Assembly: GCF_001039355.2 (NCBI RefSeq)
Contig: NW_019775449.1
Span: forward strand, 80,367 to 144,366
Source: Lingula anatina
Taxonomy: Eukaryota; Brachiopoda; Lingulata; Lingulida; Lingulidae
Direction of reading: 5' to 3'
DNA length: 64,000 nucleotides
In this document: piece after piece, positions 49,801 through 58,401 of the stretch
How positions within the stretch are numbered: position 1 is the first letter of the stretch
Layout of the letters: the number at the start of each line of letters is the position of its first letter
Notes under the pieces: model-generated
Database searches by the model: none
The model's input: the letters and a program-made list of their open reading frames with translations, nothing else
What the model was told of the DNA's origin: nothing
Translations under genes and position numbers: made by a program

Positions 49801-51048
49801 TAAAAGCGAGCATTTCATTAAAACATTTAAAGATTTTAATGACCTCCTAAACAGAAGTTGTAAACTGTGACAAAATTTCGTTTTCAATAAATTAGCTTAA
49901 GTGGAGTAATTTTTTATTTTGTTATGTGCAAGTTGGTGCATATTTGTTCAATTGTTTTAAATAAATAAAACTATTAAATTTAAAATTTTAAAGTTTGAAT
50001 GATTTCATTTCAGGATTGAGAGATTGGGAAATCGCCCTGATAGCCCTGGGAGCTTTACTTTTCCTTGTGCTCCTTGCTCTTTTAATCTGCTGCTGTTGCT
50101 TCATCCCGTGGTGGGGTCGCAGGGGAAATAAGGTTAGTAAGCCGTAAGGTAAAATATGCTTTTAATGTAGAAACATAAATTAAGTTTTGTAAATAATAAC
50201 TTTCATATGGTTAAGATACAAGGCATGTTTAATATTTTATTTAAGTTGATTTTAATCTTAAAAGTTTTATCAAAATAAATTAAAGGGGAGGGGGCGGATT
50301 CATTGAAATGGGCCGATTACAGCGGGCGGAACACAACGCACTAAATTATAGATTACCCAAAATTAATAAAAAAAAGATGTAACTTACAATCCCACCCTTA
50401 CATCAACGGTGTATGTTACATATGCTGTGATAATTCCTATAAAACTTGAAATAATTACAAGTATATCATCATGAAATACTGACTTATATAATCAAAATAG
50501 GCACTTTGGCGAAAGACCCTGGACGTTTAGACTTGTTGGATAAGGTTAACTAGACAAGGGTTTTACATTAACATCTAAACCTGTACCAAGTATGAAGATT
50601 TGGCACGATTTTTTTTCAGAAAAAGCAGAAAACACGCAAGCCCCTCCATCCTCCCGAGCCACGCTATGTTGCGGGTCCAGTCCCAGCCCTTGCTCCACCT
50701 CCTCTCATGGCCACAATGGCTCCGGCGGCACTGATGGTACCTTACGCGCCCCCATCGCCACTGCCGGAAGCCAGACGGAAATCTCCGTCAGATGTCTTCG
50801 TCGCAGTTCCAGATCACTTCGTCGCCATTCGCAAAGTAAATGGGCGTTTGGCACTTGCGCGGGTGGAAGCGGCTGATTATCTGAATCATAGAATCATGGT
50901 GAACTTCTTATCTCCAATCCCCGAGGCTGACAATATGTTTGAGCTGGATCCAAAGAAGGAAATTGTGTCAGATTCTGATGTTGCGCACTATCCTATGAAG
51001 GTTGTGCGCCGCGGAGAAAACTTTCAATTAGTAACTAAAGAAATTTAA
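37797..51048 (+). CDS. Gene 2: complete IgGFc-binding/TSP1/EB-module transmembrane protein
   Basis: Seventeen exons join in frame (4,830 nt; 1,609 residues): 37797-37860, 39949-40079, 40358-41581, 41926-42040, 42330-42380, 42590-42751, 44792-44965, 45258-45376, 45616-46824, 47107-47200, 47436-47486, 47674-47844, 48005-48169, 48323-48484, 49136-49525, 50014-50132, 50620-51048. Approximate residues: signal peptide 1-21, IgGFc D 22-473, metal-binding pair 474-528, TSP1 x2 529-640, IgGFc E 641-1083, metal-binding pair 1084-1131, TSP1 x3 1132-1297, EB 1298-1427, TM within 1428-1467, tail 1468-1609. It is a compact paralogue of gene 1 in the same orientation, 1.5 kb downstream of the gene 1 stop codon, so it arose by tandem gene duplication. 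The gene 1 C-terminal module matches the E module best, including the polybasic site. Confidence 0.82.
37861..39948 (+). other. Gene 2 intron 1 (2.1 kb) with inverted RUNX-like sites
   Basis: AT-rich intron. The only structure noticed is a 13-bp perfect inverted repeat ATATTTGTGGTTT (39652-39664) / AAACCACAAATAT (39670-39682), each arm holding the RUNX core TGTGGT. No coding exon was recognised between the signal peptide and 39949. Confidence 0.5.
39949..41581 (+). CDS. Gene 2 IgGFc-binding domain D (2 exons)
   Basis: Exons 39949-40079 (131 nt) and 40358-41581 (1,224 nt). Landmarks: [106 protein letters not shown] and GMRASRINM. The first exon has two in-frame acceptors, CTCAG at 39948 and GTCAG at 39954, giving an optional VS dipeptide. 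No polybasic site is present in this domain. Confidence 0.85.
41926..42380 (+). CDS. Gene 2 DxDNDCDG putative metal-binding pair D (2 exons)
   Basis: Exons 41926-42040 (115 nt, [16 protein letters not shown]) and 42330-42380 (51 nt, DDDGDGRVNEDC). Acceptors are TTTTCCAG and GATTTTAG. Phases are 0-1 and 1-1, as in gene 1. Confidence 0.82.
42590..44965 (+). CDS. Gene 2 TSP1 repeats 1 and 2
   Basis: Exons 42590-42751 (162 nt, [20 protein letters not shown]) and 44792-44965 (174 nt, WSTWSTCSTSCRSGTSQRTR). In the first, tyrosine replaces the second tryptophan of the WxxW motif. In the second, CRS replaces CGS/CGG after the second cysteine, so the POFUT2 Gly is lost. A 2-kb intron with a transposon relic separates them. 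Confidence 0.83.
43490..44360 (-). pseudogene. Decayed Tc1/mariner transposase in gene 2 intron
   Basis: Translating the minus strand in broken frames gives a start-like MARKAQTLPDRLL (near 44351), then GAKTPMVVIDENLN (about 43780-43830), then PWSSKSP*LNHIDNI (about 43600) in the order expected of a Tc1-like transposase, where the last resembles the usual WPSKSPDLNPIE[HN]LW motif. There are many stops and frameshifts. Terminal inverted repeats were not located, so the ends are approximate. Confidence 0.65.
44732..44749. repeat. (TA)n microsatellite
   Basis: Short TATATA run in the intron upstream of the 44792 TSP1 exon. Confidence 0.85.
45258..46824 (+). CDS. Gene 2 IgGFc-binding domain E with RKRR site (2 exons)
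   Basis: Exons 45258-45376 (119 nt) and 45616-46824 (1,209 nt). Landmarks: [100 protein letters not shown]. Furin-type SGRKRRA is at 45970-45990 (residues about 799-805), between LPPSP and the TYDG...SPGD strand, the position where module C of gene 1 has KRRRRRRD. Exon lengths match module C (119 nt first exon). Confidence 0.86.
46758..47033 (+). repeat. 138-bp tandem duplication over an exon 3' end; possible cassette exon 46870-46962
   Basis: Copy 1 (46758-46895) covers the last 67 nt of the domain E exon and 71 nt of intron; copy 2 (46896-47033) repeats it with about 15% change. The duplicated intron piece brings an acceptor-like ACATTGCAG, and copy 2 keeps a donor-like ACA|GTAATG. Together they define a potential 93-nt phase 0-0 exon (31 codons, no stop) that would repeat GVGNSSESFG. 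Whether it is ever spliced in is unknown. Confidence 0.6.
47107..47486 (+). CDS. Gene 2 DxDNDCDG putative metal-binding pair E (2 exons)
   Basis: Exons 47107-47200 (94 nt, [17 protein letters not shown]) and 47436-47486 (51 nt, DNDGDGFSDEDC). DGID of other copies is replaced by NKDN here, but the acidic loop remains. Confidence 0.82.
47674..48484 (+). CDS. Gene 2 TSP1 repeats 3-5
   Basis: Exons 47674-47844 (171 nt), 48005-48169 (165 nt) and 48323-48484 (162 nt), all phase 1-1. The first reads WGAWSVCGACSVTCGNGTC: a tryptophan is replaced and an extra cysteine pair of residues is present near the ladder. The last ends GCTASCL and joins the EB exon. Confidence 0.84.
48485..49135 (+). other. 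Intron before the gene 2 EB exon
   Basis: AT-rich, 650 bp; no ORF, repeat or RNA gene recognised. Confidence 0.5.
49136..49525 (+). CDS. Gene 2 EB/EGF-like cysteine repeats (three)
   Basis: 390 nt, phase 1-1. Three repeats such as NCTETSQCSRSVPNSEC, ACTTNQDCSSAVTNSEC and SCTNDVECSRLIENSAC, each followed by a CxC and a terminal Cys, separated by IRRRIES and GRRIGD linkers. The layout equals the gene 1 EB exon, including the basic linkers. Confidence 0.84.
49526..50013 (+). other. Intron between EB and transmembrane exons
   Basis: Contains a poly-T tract near 49655-49678; otherwise unremarkable AT-rich sequence. Confidence 0.5.
50014..50132 (+). CDS. Gene 2 transmembrane exon
   Basis: 119 nt, phase 1 to 0. 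RDWE is followed by a leucine/alanine-rich helix (IALIALGALLFLVLLALLI), then CCCCFIPWWGRRGNK. As in gene 1 a four-cysteine cluster sits at the cytoplasmic membrane face. The donor is AAG|GTTAGT. Confidence 0.88.
50133..50619 (+). other. Last intron of gene 2
   Basis: AT-rich with a short G-rich patch near 50283-50325; no feature recognised. Confidence 0.45.
50620..51048 (+). CDS. Gene 2 C-terminal cytoplasmic exon and stop
   Basis: 142 codons plus TAA at 51046-51048. A basic start (KKQKTRKP), a proline/alanine stretch (PALAPPPLMATMAPAALMVP), SDVFVAVPDHF, then about 80 mixed residues ending LVTKEI. It is twice as long as the gene 1 tail. The final 80 residues have regular hydrophobic spacing and may form a small domain that I do not recognise. 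Confidence 0.86.
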   Translation, partial: KKQKTRKPLHPPEPRYVAGPVPALAPPPLMATMAPAALMVPYAPPSPLPEARRKSPSDVFVAVPDHFVAIRKVNGRLALARVEAADYLNHRIMVNFLSPIPEADNMFELDPKKEIVSDSDVAHYPMKVVRRGENFQLVTKEI

Positions 51049-52290
51049 ATAACTCACTGCTGATGTCTTGATATGTATAGTGGTTCAAATATATTATATA
51101 GGCCAAAAACATCATGAAGCGCATATAGGCTTTTCGTGGCATCTTATGTGAAGATGGTGAAAAAGTAAATTGCTTATGAAAAGACGAAGCCATGTGTTTC
51201 TATAGATCTGAGTAAGTCAAGTGATCTTAGCTATTTGATGAATGGTAAAACTCCCTTTAGAAACGACTTACTATTTTACTAACGGCCTTCACCGATATAT
51301 GTCTATAATTTCATAGGCAGCCAAGGACATCAAGTTTGGCCTTTTTGAGTTAAAACTCCACAAATCCCGGGTAATGAGGTTGCGAACCTTACTGTGCTCA
51401 AAAGTGTATAGATATATTGTTTGACTTAACATAAAAACAGGATCAAACATGATAACAATATTACTCGGACCTTAAATGTACCGAATGCGTGTAACCAATG
51501 AACTTAAATCATACCGATGGAATGATTTGGGACAATGGCAATGGCTTGCAAACTGCACATTTTTTTCAGCAGATACAAGAATAGCGGTCTAGAATTTAGT
51601 TTAGCCACAGAAGTATCAATCGCTTATATATGATATTTATATTTTCCATTGCACTTCCCATTATGGCATTAGAAAGCTGGCTAAACGTTAGGAACATACT
51701 GATAGGCCAACGCTCCGATGAGAAATTTTGGCAGAGAGATGTGAGTGCCAACTATACGCATACTCACCATGTAATAAGAAAGCATATCTCAAATTCAAGA
51801 ACATGAGTCAATGAAAAATAACCATTTATTACATTAATCACCGTAAAACGGTCACTTTATTCATATTCGATAAGAAATGCACATAGTTTAGCTGCATAAG
51901 TCTTAATAATAACAACATTTGATTTAGGTTTAAAGTTTGTAATAGCACTGGTCATTACAGGAAATAAATGGTTAAGTACTACACAATGTAATACAGCAGT
52001 CTTCAGTGTTCTCAAAAGTTCTATATGCTCATAAGTTTAGTCAATATTTGCATAATTGTTGTCGCAACGTTGATCAGTATTTCTTCAGGCACATGCAGTT
52101 CTGGCTCTATTTTCCTGATTAAGGATGAATGATTTACACTGTCAAATTAATTGCATGAAATATAAAGAAAATAAACTGATCAGATCAGAATTATGCAGAC
52201 CTGACACAGCATATTCCTGAGAACTACAGCAATGTCCGATGGGATGCACATTATTCCTCCCACCATTTCATCTAAAAACTACATGTATAT
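51049..52290 (+). other. Gene 2 3'UTR and intergenic DNA
   Basis: No ORF or repeat recognised. The nearest AATAAA is at 51963-51968, so the 3'UTR may be about 0.9 kb, similar to gene 1. Confidence 0.4.
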
Positions 52291-52296
52291 CTGTGT

Positions 52297-53010
52297 GTGA
52301 GTACAAATGTACTGATAGAAAGAGACGTGTTAAACAAGATTTCCGTCCTTGGCCATGGCATGCTATATGCTTGGGATATGCTGAAGCTAAGTCATATAAT
52401 TACCCTAGCTATGCCTGAACCATTACAAAGACAGCTTCTCAAGGAAAACCTCTCCTTGATAAATAGACCACTCTACAAAAGATAAAAAATAGCTAAAAAT
52501 GTCATCTTTTACATAATAAAGTGAGCTCCAAGTCACATCATCTCTGCTGGAGGACCCAGATAAGCTGCCAGCCATTAAGAACTGGCCTGTGCTGAATTAT
52601 GTCAGTGAATCAGGTCTTTCTTGGTACAGTGTAAGAGTAGGTACTACTTGCAAAATATAAAGGAATTCACTAAAAAAGCTACATCCTTAAATTCATTGGG
52701 TGAATAGCAATCCTAATCACAGAGAGAAAAACCACCAAAGCTTCTGATGACAGGAACAAGAAGCAAGAAAAACACAAAAGGCAGAGGTTGCAAAAATCCA
52801 CATCCATGGCCAAGTGGACCAAATTTTCCATAGACTGATTGAGGAGGAAAAGTCTGAACTTCAAGCAACTGGAATGCAGTGACAGACAGAAGTTACTGGA
52901 ACTTAGTACAAAGCAGAACTTCAAACACTCAAACCTGAAAAAATAGCACTGAAAGAAGAGATCTGATAATCTGTTATGAACATTTGTCAAAAAAGAAATT
53001 TAGGGGAAAT
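52297..53010 (+). pseudogene. Degenerate coding-like DNA, possible Harbinger accessory ORF relic
   Basis: Broken frames yield a 62-codon stretch (52297-52485) and, around 52720-52950, charged Lys/Glu/Gln-rich peptides such as LIEEEKSELQATGMQ, alternating across frames. The composition resembles the coiled-coil end of Myb/SANT-like second ORFs that accompany PIF/Harbinger transposases, and a transposase relic lies 0.8 kb downstream. The assignment rests on context and composition only. Confidence 0.3.
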
Positions 53011-53824
53011 GATGAGAAGCCTTCCTAACTTTCCTAATTAATTGATTGTCTTACTTCAAATTGAAGAGTATTTGCCAAAAAACTTGATTCTTTCTCAATT
53101 TCAAATGTTTAACTTCACATACTACTTCACACGTAAGGAACTCAGGAGTAACATAAGAGAAGAGGAAGCCCAGCTGCTAGTCAGTGGTGATCCTAGATGT
53201 CAGTAAGATAAAATTTCTTTCCTCTGGTTTTTCACAAAATTGCTTCTTTATATTTATCTAGTTTTCTATGTTGGATCATTATTATCTTGCACTTTTAGTA
53301 GCTTGTCTATTGTGCTTTTTGGAGAATCTTTTTATTTCACTTTGTTTATGTGGACTGTAAACGACGTGTGGATAGCAATGGAGGAATCTGGAAAAAGCAC
53401 TACAGACGAGGAGAGCAATTCTTCAGTGACAGTGGCTGGGATGAATGAATATACGAACAATACAGAGTCAAACTTTAACAAAACAGCCAGTGCGATGGCC
53501 AACAGGTGACCCACCATTACAGACATTTTATAAGGGTGAAGTAGAGCACTAAAAGATTCCAGGTCGTAAATTGAGATTAAAGAAATACAAAGGAGACAAT
53601 GACACTAGTAATATTATGTTTTTTAAAGGGCATGACTTTGTCAGGTTGGTAATATTTTTTATGTCAACAATTGTAAAAATTTGTGTTTTGCATTTACCTA
53701 TCTGAATAAAATTTTCAATATACTGGTGTCCTTGGACGTATGCATACAGCACCGGTATAGCCAACAGTAATAGCTCATAACGATGTTGGCCCAACATTGA
53801 CATTATAGGATCCTATAGGACTTT

Positions 53825-54420
53825 TCCATTAGGGTTGGATCAGGCCCATTTGCAGATGTATGCAGATGTTATCCACGCTAAAGGAGCACCACTGAGAAAT
53901 TGTATTGGATTCACAGATGGGACTGTGCGTCCCATATCTCGTCCAACTGTGGATCAAAGGGTTGTGTTCAATGGTCACAAGCGCACTCATGCTTTAAAAT
54001 ACCAATCGGTGTTGACGCCAAATGGTTAAATTGCCAACCTGTTTGGGCCAAATAAGGGCAGGAGACATGATTGCGCCCTTAGTGGCCTGTCAGAAAAGAT
54101 AAGACACTTTGGGTGGACGTTTTGTGGACAGACATGGGGACCGCTTTGCAATCAGGGATGGGCTGTTGTCTCCATTTAAGCAGGCTGTGCTCACTGCAGA
54201 GCAACAACAGTTATATGGGAGCATGTCTTAAGTGCAAGAGACTGTAGAGTGGCAGTTTGGAAAAATTGTAAATTCATTTGCATTTGTAGACTACAAAAAA
54301 AATGTATTTGCAACCTGTTGGGAAGATATATCTAGTAGCAGCATTGCTTTCCAACTTTCACACTTGCCTATATAAAGCCAAACTTGTCAGTACTGTTGCA
54401 TTTTCTATCTCAGTAACTGA
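53825..54420 (+). pseudogene. PIF/Harbinger transposase (HARBI1-type nuclease) relic
   Basis: The frame from 53835 reads RNCIGFTDGTVRPISRP, then VVFNGHKRTHALKYQSV, then (after a TAA) IANLFGPNKGRRHDCAL; past a frameshift come GDRFAIRDGLLSPFKQAV and VEWQFGKIVNSFAFVDYKKN. These match in order the DDE nuclease core of Harbinger transposases (IDGT, HK..H, L.GP..GRRHD, VEW.FG). One in-frame stop and at least one frameshift show it is dead. Confidence 0.8.
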
Positions 54421-54439
54421 AATTGTTTTTGACATGGGA

Positions 54440-54625
54440 GTGATGTGCCTGTAGCACATGCTGAATAGGTCAGAGGCTCAGATGTGGTTTTCTGCCAGGC
54501 ACAGATTTGAATCCCAGCCAGATTTCTGCTCTGCGGAGATTTGAGTGGTATCAAAATTTCAATCAATGGGGAACAGGGCAGGCTGCATGCGCTTAATCTT
54601 CTGTTTCATATATATATATATATAT
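54440..54625 (+). repeat. Candidate tRNA-derived SINE with TA tail
   Basis: GATTTGAATCC near 54508 matches 9 of 11 positions of the pol III B-box consensus GGTTCGANTCC. It lies about 70 bp downstream of a possible but weak A-box region, and a (TA)n run closes the segment at 54608-54624. Only one copy is visible in the window, so this is tentative. Confidence 0.3.
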
Positions 54626-54691
54626 GTTTGGGAGCGACATAGTTAAAGACGATAGTCAAAGAGAGTAGAGTAGTGTAGAAGTGCGGGATAG

Positions 54692-54964
54692 AAGAGGGCT
54701 GGAAGAGTTAGTTTTGCAGTTAGACACAATAGAAACACACACGCTAGCGATTCAGAATTTGAAATTTCTGACGATTATTCAGATGCCGGTTCAGTCTCTC
54801 AGGAAAGTTCGTTTTGGGATGGCAGTTACAATGAAAGTGTACTGTTTACTTCTGTTCAGGGATATCAGTTTGAGCCCAGGAAACGTGAAAAAGTTGGGCC
54901 TCTCCCCGAGAGCACGAGCGTTAACACGGAGGCATATGCTAACACTAGAGTCGGGAATACAGTG
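54692..54964 (+). pseudogene. Orphan exon resembling the N-terminus of P2X7-domain proteins
   Basis: An open frame without ATG runs from after a TAG to a GTGAGT donor at 54965. It is acidic/Ser-rich (SDSEFEISDDYSDAGS, SQESSFWDGSY), then VQGYQFEPRKRE and TRVGNT at the donor. Invertebrate proteins with a P2X7 intracellular-type zinc domain often start with an acidic Ser-rich region, a Y-x-FEP motif and R-x-GNT before the Cys-rich domain (recall, not a search). The rest of such a gene was not found downstream, so this is a fragment or an isolated first exon. Confidence 0.38.
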
Positions 54965-55887
54965 GTGAGTGTATTTATGGTTCTTCAATGCTGGCATGGT
55001 GCTTTTAATTTCAATGTATTAAGATTTTATTGGGTAACTAAATAATTATAACTTGAGCCAAGATGCCGATCATATTGAGGTAAAACGCAAAGTTAATTGG
55101 AAAAGAGTGCATTCCTTTTCTCATCCAAGTTTCTCTGTTTTGCACCTGTACTTCCGCAGACTAGAGATCTGCTGCACTAGGAGCAATTGCGCTGTTAAAT
55201 TGAGTTTTGGTTAGGTTTCATAGTTAGAAAGATTAATCAGCACCATTCCCCGTCATGGCTCCAACTGCACTTCGTTAAACACGCCCCCCCCCCCAAACAG
55301 TCACCATGTTGTGTAGGGCTTATAGCCCCTGGTCGGAGATCAGGAAGTGCTTCTGGCAAGATGAAAATAATATATATCGGAAGGTATTGTCACAGGGTAA
55401 CATAACATTTAAAATAATAATTTTGGAAAACCCCTCTTCGGTATAATGAGTACTTTCTGACCCTGTGCACTGTATGGTGCACCGGATGATAGTCTTTGAA
55501 TTTAACTTGGAAAGTCATGTTTTATTTCCGAGTGCAGTTTACAAGGCTTCTAAATGCTAACTTCAACCCTTTAAACCACTGCTCTTACTACTTGTTGATC
55601 CTCTGTTTTAGCACTTCAGCTTTTCGGAAATTGACTAACTTTTCAACTAATTTCACCTATATTTATATTATAACTACAGAATCAGAGAGGCGATACCGCC
55701 TCTGAATATTGTACCACCAGCTGGAGTAAGCGCATTCGTATAGACCCACACACACACAAAAAAGGGACACCACCACCAGTCTTGTGCTTGACAAGCTGTA
55801 AAAATGGAATCAACAAAAATTTTCAAAATATGCAAAAAACATGTGTAACTAAAAATGGTACAATCAAAGTTTAGTTCATCGTAAGGT
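54965..55887. other. No gene recognised
   Basis: Contains a C-run near 55286-55296 and a 36-bp sequence (55388-55423) that recurs at 60462-60497. No convincing ORF or element boundary. Confidence 0.4.
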
Positions 55888-56344
55888 AGGTCAAAGGTCA
55901 ATTTCAAAGTCACAGTAAATTGCCAGTATATGACTTCCTATTCAACTTCAATAGTAACTATGGACCTATCTCTGCCAGGTTTGGAGTTAAAAGAGAAAGA
56001 AATTAGCAGAGTTCAGTTCATGATTAAAAGTAGGTCAAAGGTCAATTTCAAGGTCACACTTAGATTGCCAGTATATGACTTCCTATTCAAGTTCAATAGT
56101 AACTATGGACCTATCTCTGCCAGTTTTGGAGATAAAAGGGAACCAAAATTTGCAAAGTTCAATTCATGATGAAAAGTAGGTCAAAGGTCAATTTCAAGAT
56201 CACATTTAGATTGCCAGTATATGACTTCCTATTCAAGTTCAATAGTAACTATGGACCTATCTCTGCCAGTTTTGGAGATAAAAGGGAACCAAAATTTGCA
56301 AAGTTCAATTCATGATGAAAAGTAGGTCAAAGGTCAATTTCAAG
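55888..56344. repeat. 145-bp minisatellite, each unit starting with a perfect DR1
   Basis: Units start at 55888, 56032, 56178 and 56324 (spacing 144, 146, 146 bp). Each opens AGGTCAAAGGTCA, i.e. AGGTCA-A-AGGTCA, the direct-repeat-1 site bound by RXR/HNF4/PPAR-type nuclear receptors. The units are about 95% alike. The fourth is cut after 21 bp by the N at 56345. Confidence 0.85.
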
Positions 56345-56345
56345 N
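56345..56345. other. Single undetermined base between two different tandem repeats
   Basis: On the left the 145-bp minisatellite is cut in mid-unit; on the right the 1,096-bp array starts in mid-ORF. As at 19181, a single N sits exactly on a repeat junction, which suggests an assembly join. Confidence 0.75.
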
Positions 56346-56596
56346 TCGTCCTGGTAAATGACCCGATACCCTACCCCCTCCGACTGGAGATGGAGCGGGC
56401 GAGCAAAGAATGTCCTCAAGTGACATTTCTTACAATGGCTGACCTCACGCCAGTGTACAGACGCCTCCCGTTGCTACCACCGGCGTACAATGCTATCCAA
56501 GACGCGCTGGCCACGTGTTCAACCAGACCACCGCCTCACACTCCTAATAGACAACCGGCATCGGGATCAAGCTCAAACCCCATTGTAATAGACTGA
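56346..56596 (+). pseudogene. 5'-truncated copy of the 128-aa array ORF
   Basis: Begins at codon LVNDPIPYPL, directly after the N, and reads to the same TGA as the intact copies. The 34 bp left of the N belong to the minisatellite, so the apparent start codon there is not genuine. Confidence 0.7.
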
Positions 56597-57305
56597 GAAA
56601 AACAGACAAAAGAAAACAAAAAGAACAATAACAGACTTGCCTTCATCCGACATATGATGATCCATGATGTAAGCGACTGTTACAAGTCCGTAACTTGTTT
56701 CATTGCATGTAATTACCATATTAATCGCCATAAATTCGAAATATTAGCTACACGTTCAAGGAACTATTGGAACTGCTACTTCCAGTATAAACTTAGCTGC
56801 ACTGGACGTGTCCATGCATTTTGTATACAGTGTACATTCAGAATTTGAATCTCCACATATGACTTTTAGCAAGCCGTCTGTAGAAATTTGTCCCATAATT
56901 CCTTCCGTAGGGTAGTTAATTAGCATTTAATTTTGCCATTTTTGGACAAGGGTGCATTGTAATGAGTGCCACACCTAGACCCCAATACCGACAAAGCCCA
57001 AATTTTACGTGGAACGAGTTGAGATTATAGGTGACCTAAATCCAAGAGGTGGGTACGGAGGCCCTTACCATCTAGGAGGAGAAGTGGTAATGGAAACATG
57101 GCAGCGGAGCCGGCGGAACTGGCGGAACGGACCGGACGGGACTAAAACCATGTGTCCCGCCAGCGCTAACGCTGGTGGTACAATAAATAGTGTACCGTGT
57201 GCAAATACATCAGTACCGTGTGCATTTTACCATATATGGTCAGAATTACTTTACTTATTGAACAATGCTGATTGCATGGACAGTACGTGAAATCATCAAA
57301 CCTAA

Positions 57306-57692
57306 ATGCTGGATTACATGAGATTGGTTATACAAACCACCACCACAGATTATTTGGGTGAGGTCGGTTTCTTGCTGGCCGTCCTGTTTACTATCACGGG
57401 CGTGATGGCACGACCTACCCATTACCAGAGCCGAAGAGTGATCGTCCTGGTAAACGACCCGATACCCTACCCCCTCCGACTGGAGATGGAGCGGGCGAGC
57501 AAAGAATGTCCTCAAGTGACATTTCTTACAATGGCTGACCTCACGCCAGTGTACAGACGCCTCCCGTTGCTACCACCGGCGTACAATGCTATCCAAGACG
57601 CGCTGGCCACGTGTTCAACCAGACCACCGCCTCACACTCCTAATAGACAACCGGCATCGGGATCAAGCTCAAACCCCATTGTAATAGACTGA
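57306..57692 (+). CDS. Array ORF, 128 aa, hypothetical small secreted-type protein (copy 2)
   Basis: An N-terminal hydrophobic stretch GFLLAVLFTITGVMA followed by RPTHYQSRR could be a signal peptide or anchor. Then come VLVNDPIPYPLRLEMERA, LPLLPPAYNAIQDALATC, a Pro/Ser-rich end and a C-terminal NPIVID, which resembles a SUMO-interacting motif. The family is not recognised. A satellite-borne non-coding ORF is as likely as a gene. Confidence 0.4.
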   Translation: MLDYMRLVIQTTTTDYLGEVGFLLAVLFTITGVMARPTHYQSRRVIVLVNDPIPYPLRLEMERASKECPQVTFLTMADLTPVYRRLPLLPPAYNAIQDALATCSTRPPPHTPNRQPASGSSSNPIVID

Positions 57693-58401
57693 GAAAAACA
57701 GACAAAAGAAAACAAAAAGAACAATAACAGACTTGCCTTCATCCGACATATGATGATCCATGATGTAAGCGACTGTTACAAGTCCGTAACTTGTTTCATT
57801 GCATGTAATTACCATATTAATCGCCATAAATTCGAAATATTAGCTACACGTTCAAGGAACTATTGGAACTGCTACTTCCAGTATAAACTTAGCTGCACTG
57901 GACGTGTCCATGCATTTTGTATACAGTGTACATTCAGAATTTGAATCTCCACATATGACTTTTAGCAAGCCGTCTGTAGAAATTTGTCCCATAATTCCTT
58001 CCGTAGGGTAGTTAATTAGCATTTAATTTTGCCATTTTTGGACAAGGGTGCATTGTAATGAGTGCCACACCTAGACCCCAATACCGACAAAGCCCAAATT
58101 TTACGTGGAACGAGTTGAGATTATAGGTGACCTAAATCCAAGAGGTGGGTACGGAGGCCCTTACCATCTAGGAGGAGAAGTGGTAATGGAAACATGGCAG
58201 CGGAGCCGGCGGAACTGGCGGAACGGACCGGACGGGACTAAAACCATGTGTCCCGCCAGCGCTAACGCTGGTGGTACAATAAATAGTGTACCGTGTGCAA
58301 ATACATCAGTACCGTGTGCATTTTACCATATATGGTCAGAATTACTTTACTTATTGAACAATGCTGATTGCATGGACAGTACGTGAAATCATCAAACCTA
58401 A

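Noticed and set aside
53240-53509. 89-codon + strand ORF with hydrophobic start and Ser/Asn-rich end
   Set aside because: No domain, no splice partners and it lies in transposon-derived DNA; the hydrophobic part is T-rich low-complexity sequence.
57255-57515. 86-codon minus-strand ORF repeated in each 1,096-bp unit
   Set aside because: It lies antisense to the 128-codon ORF, has no signal or domain, and is repeated only because the unit is.
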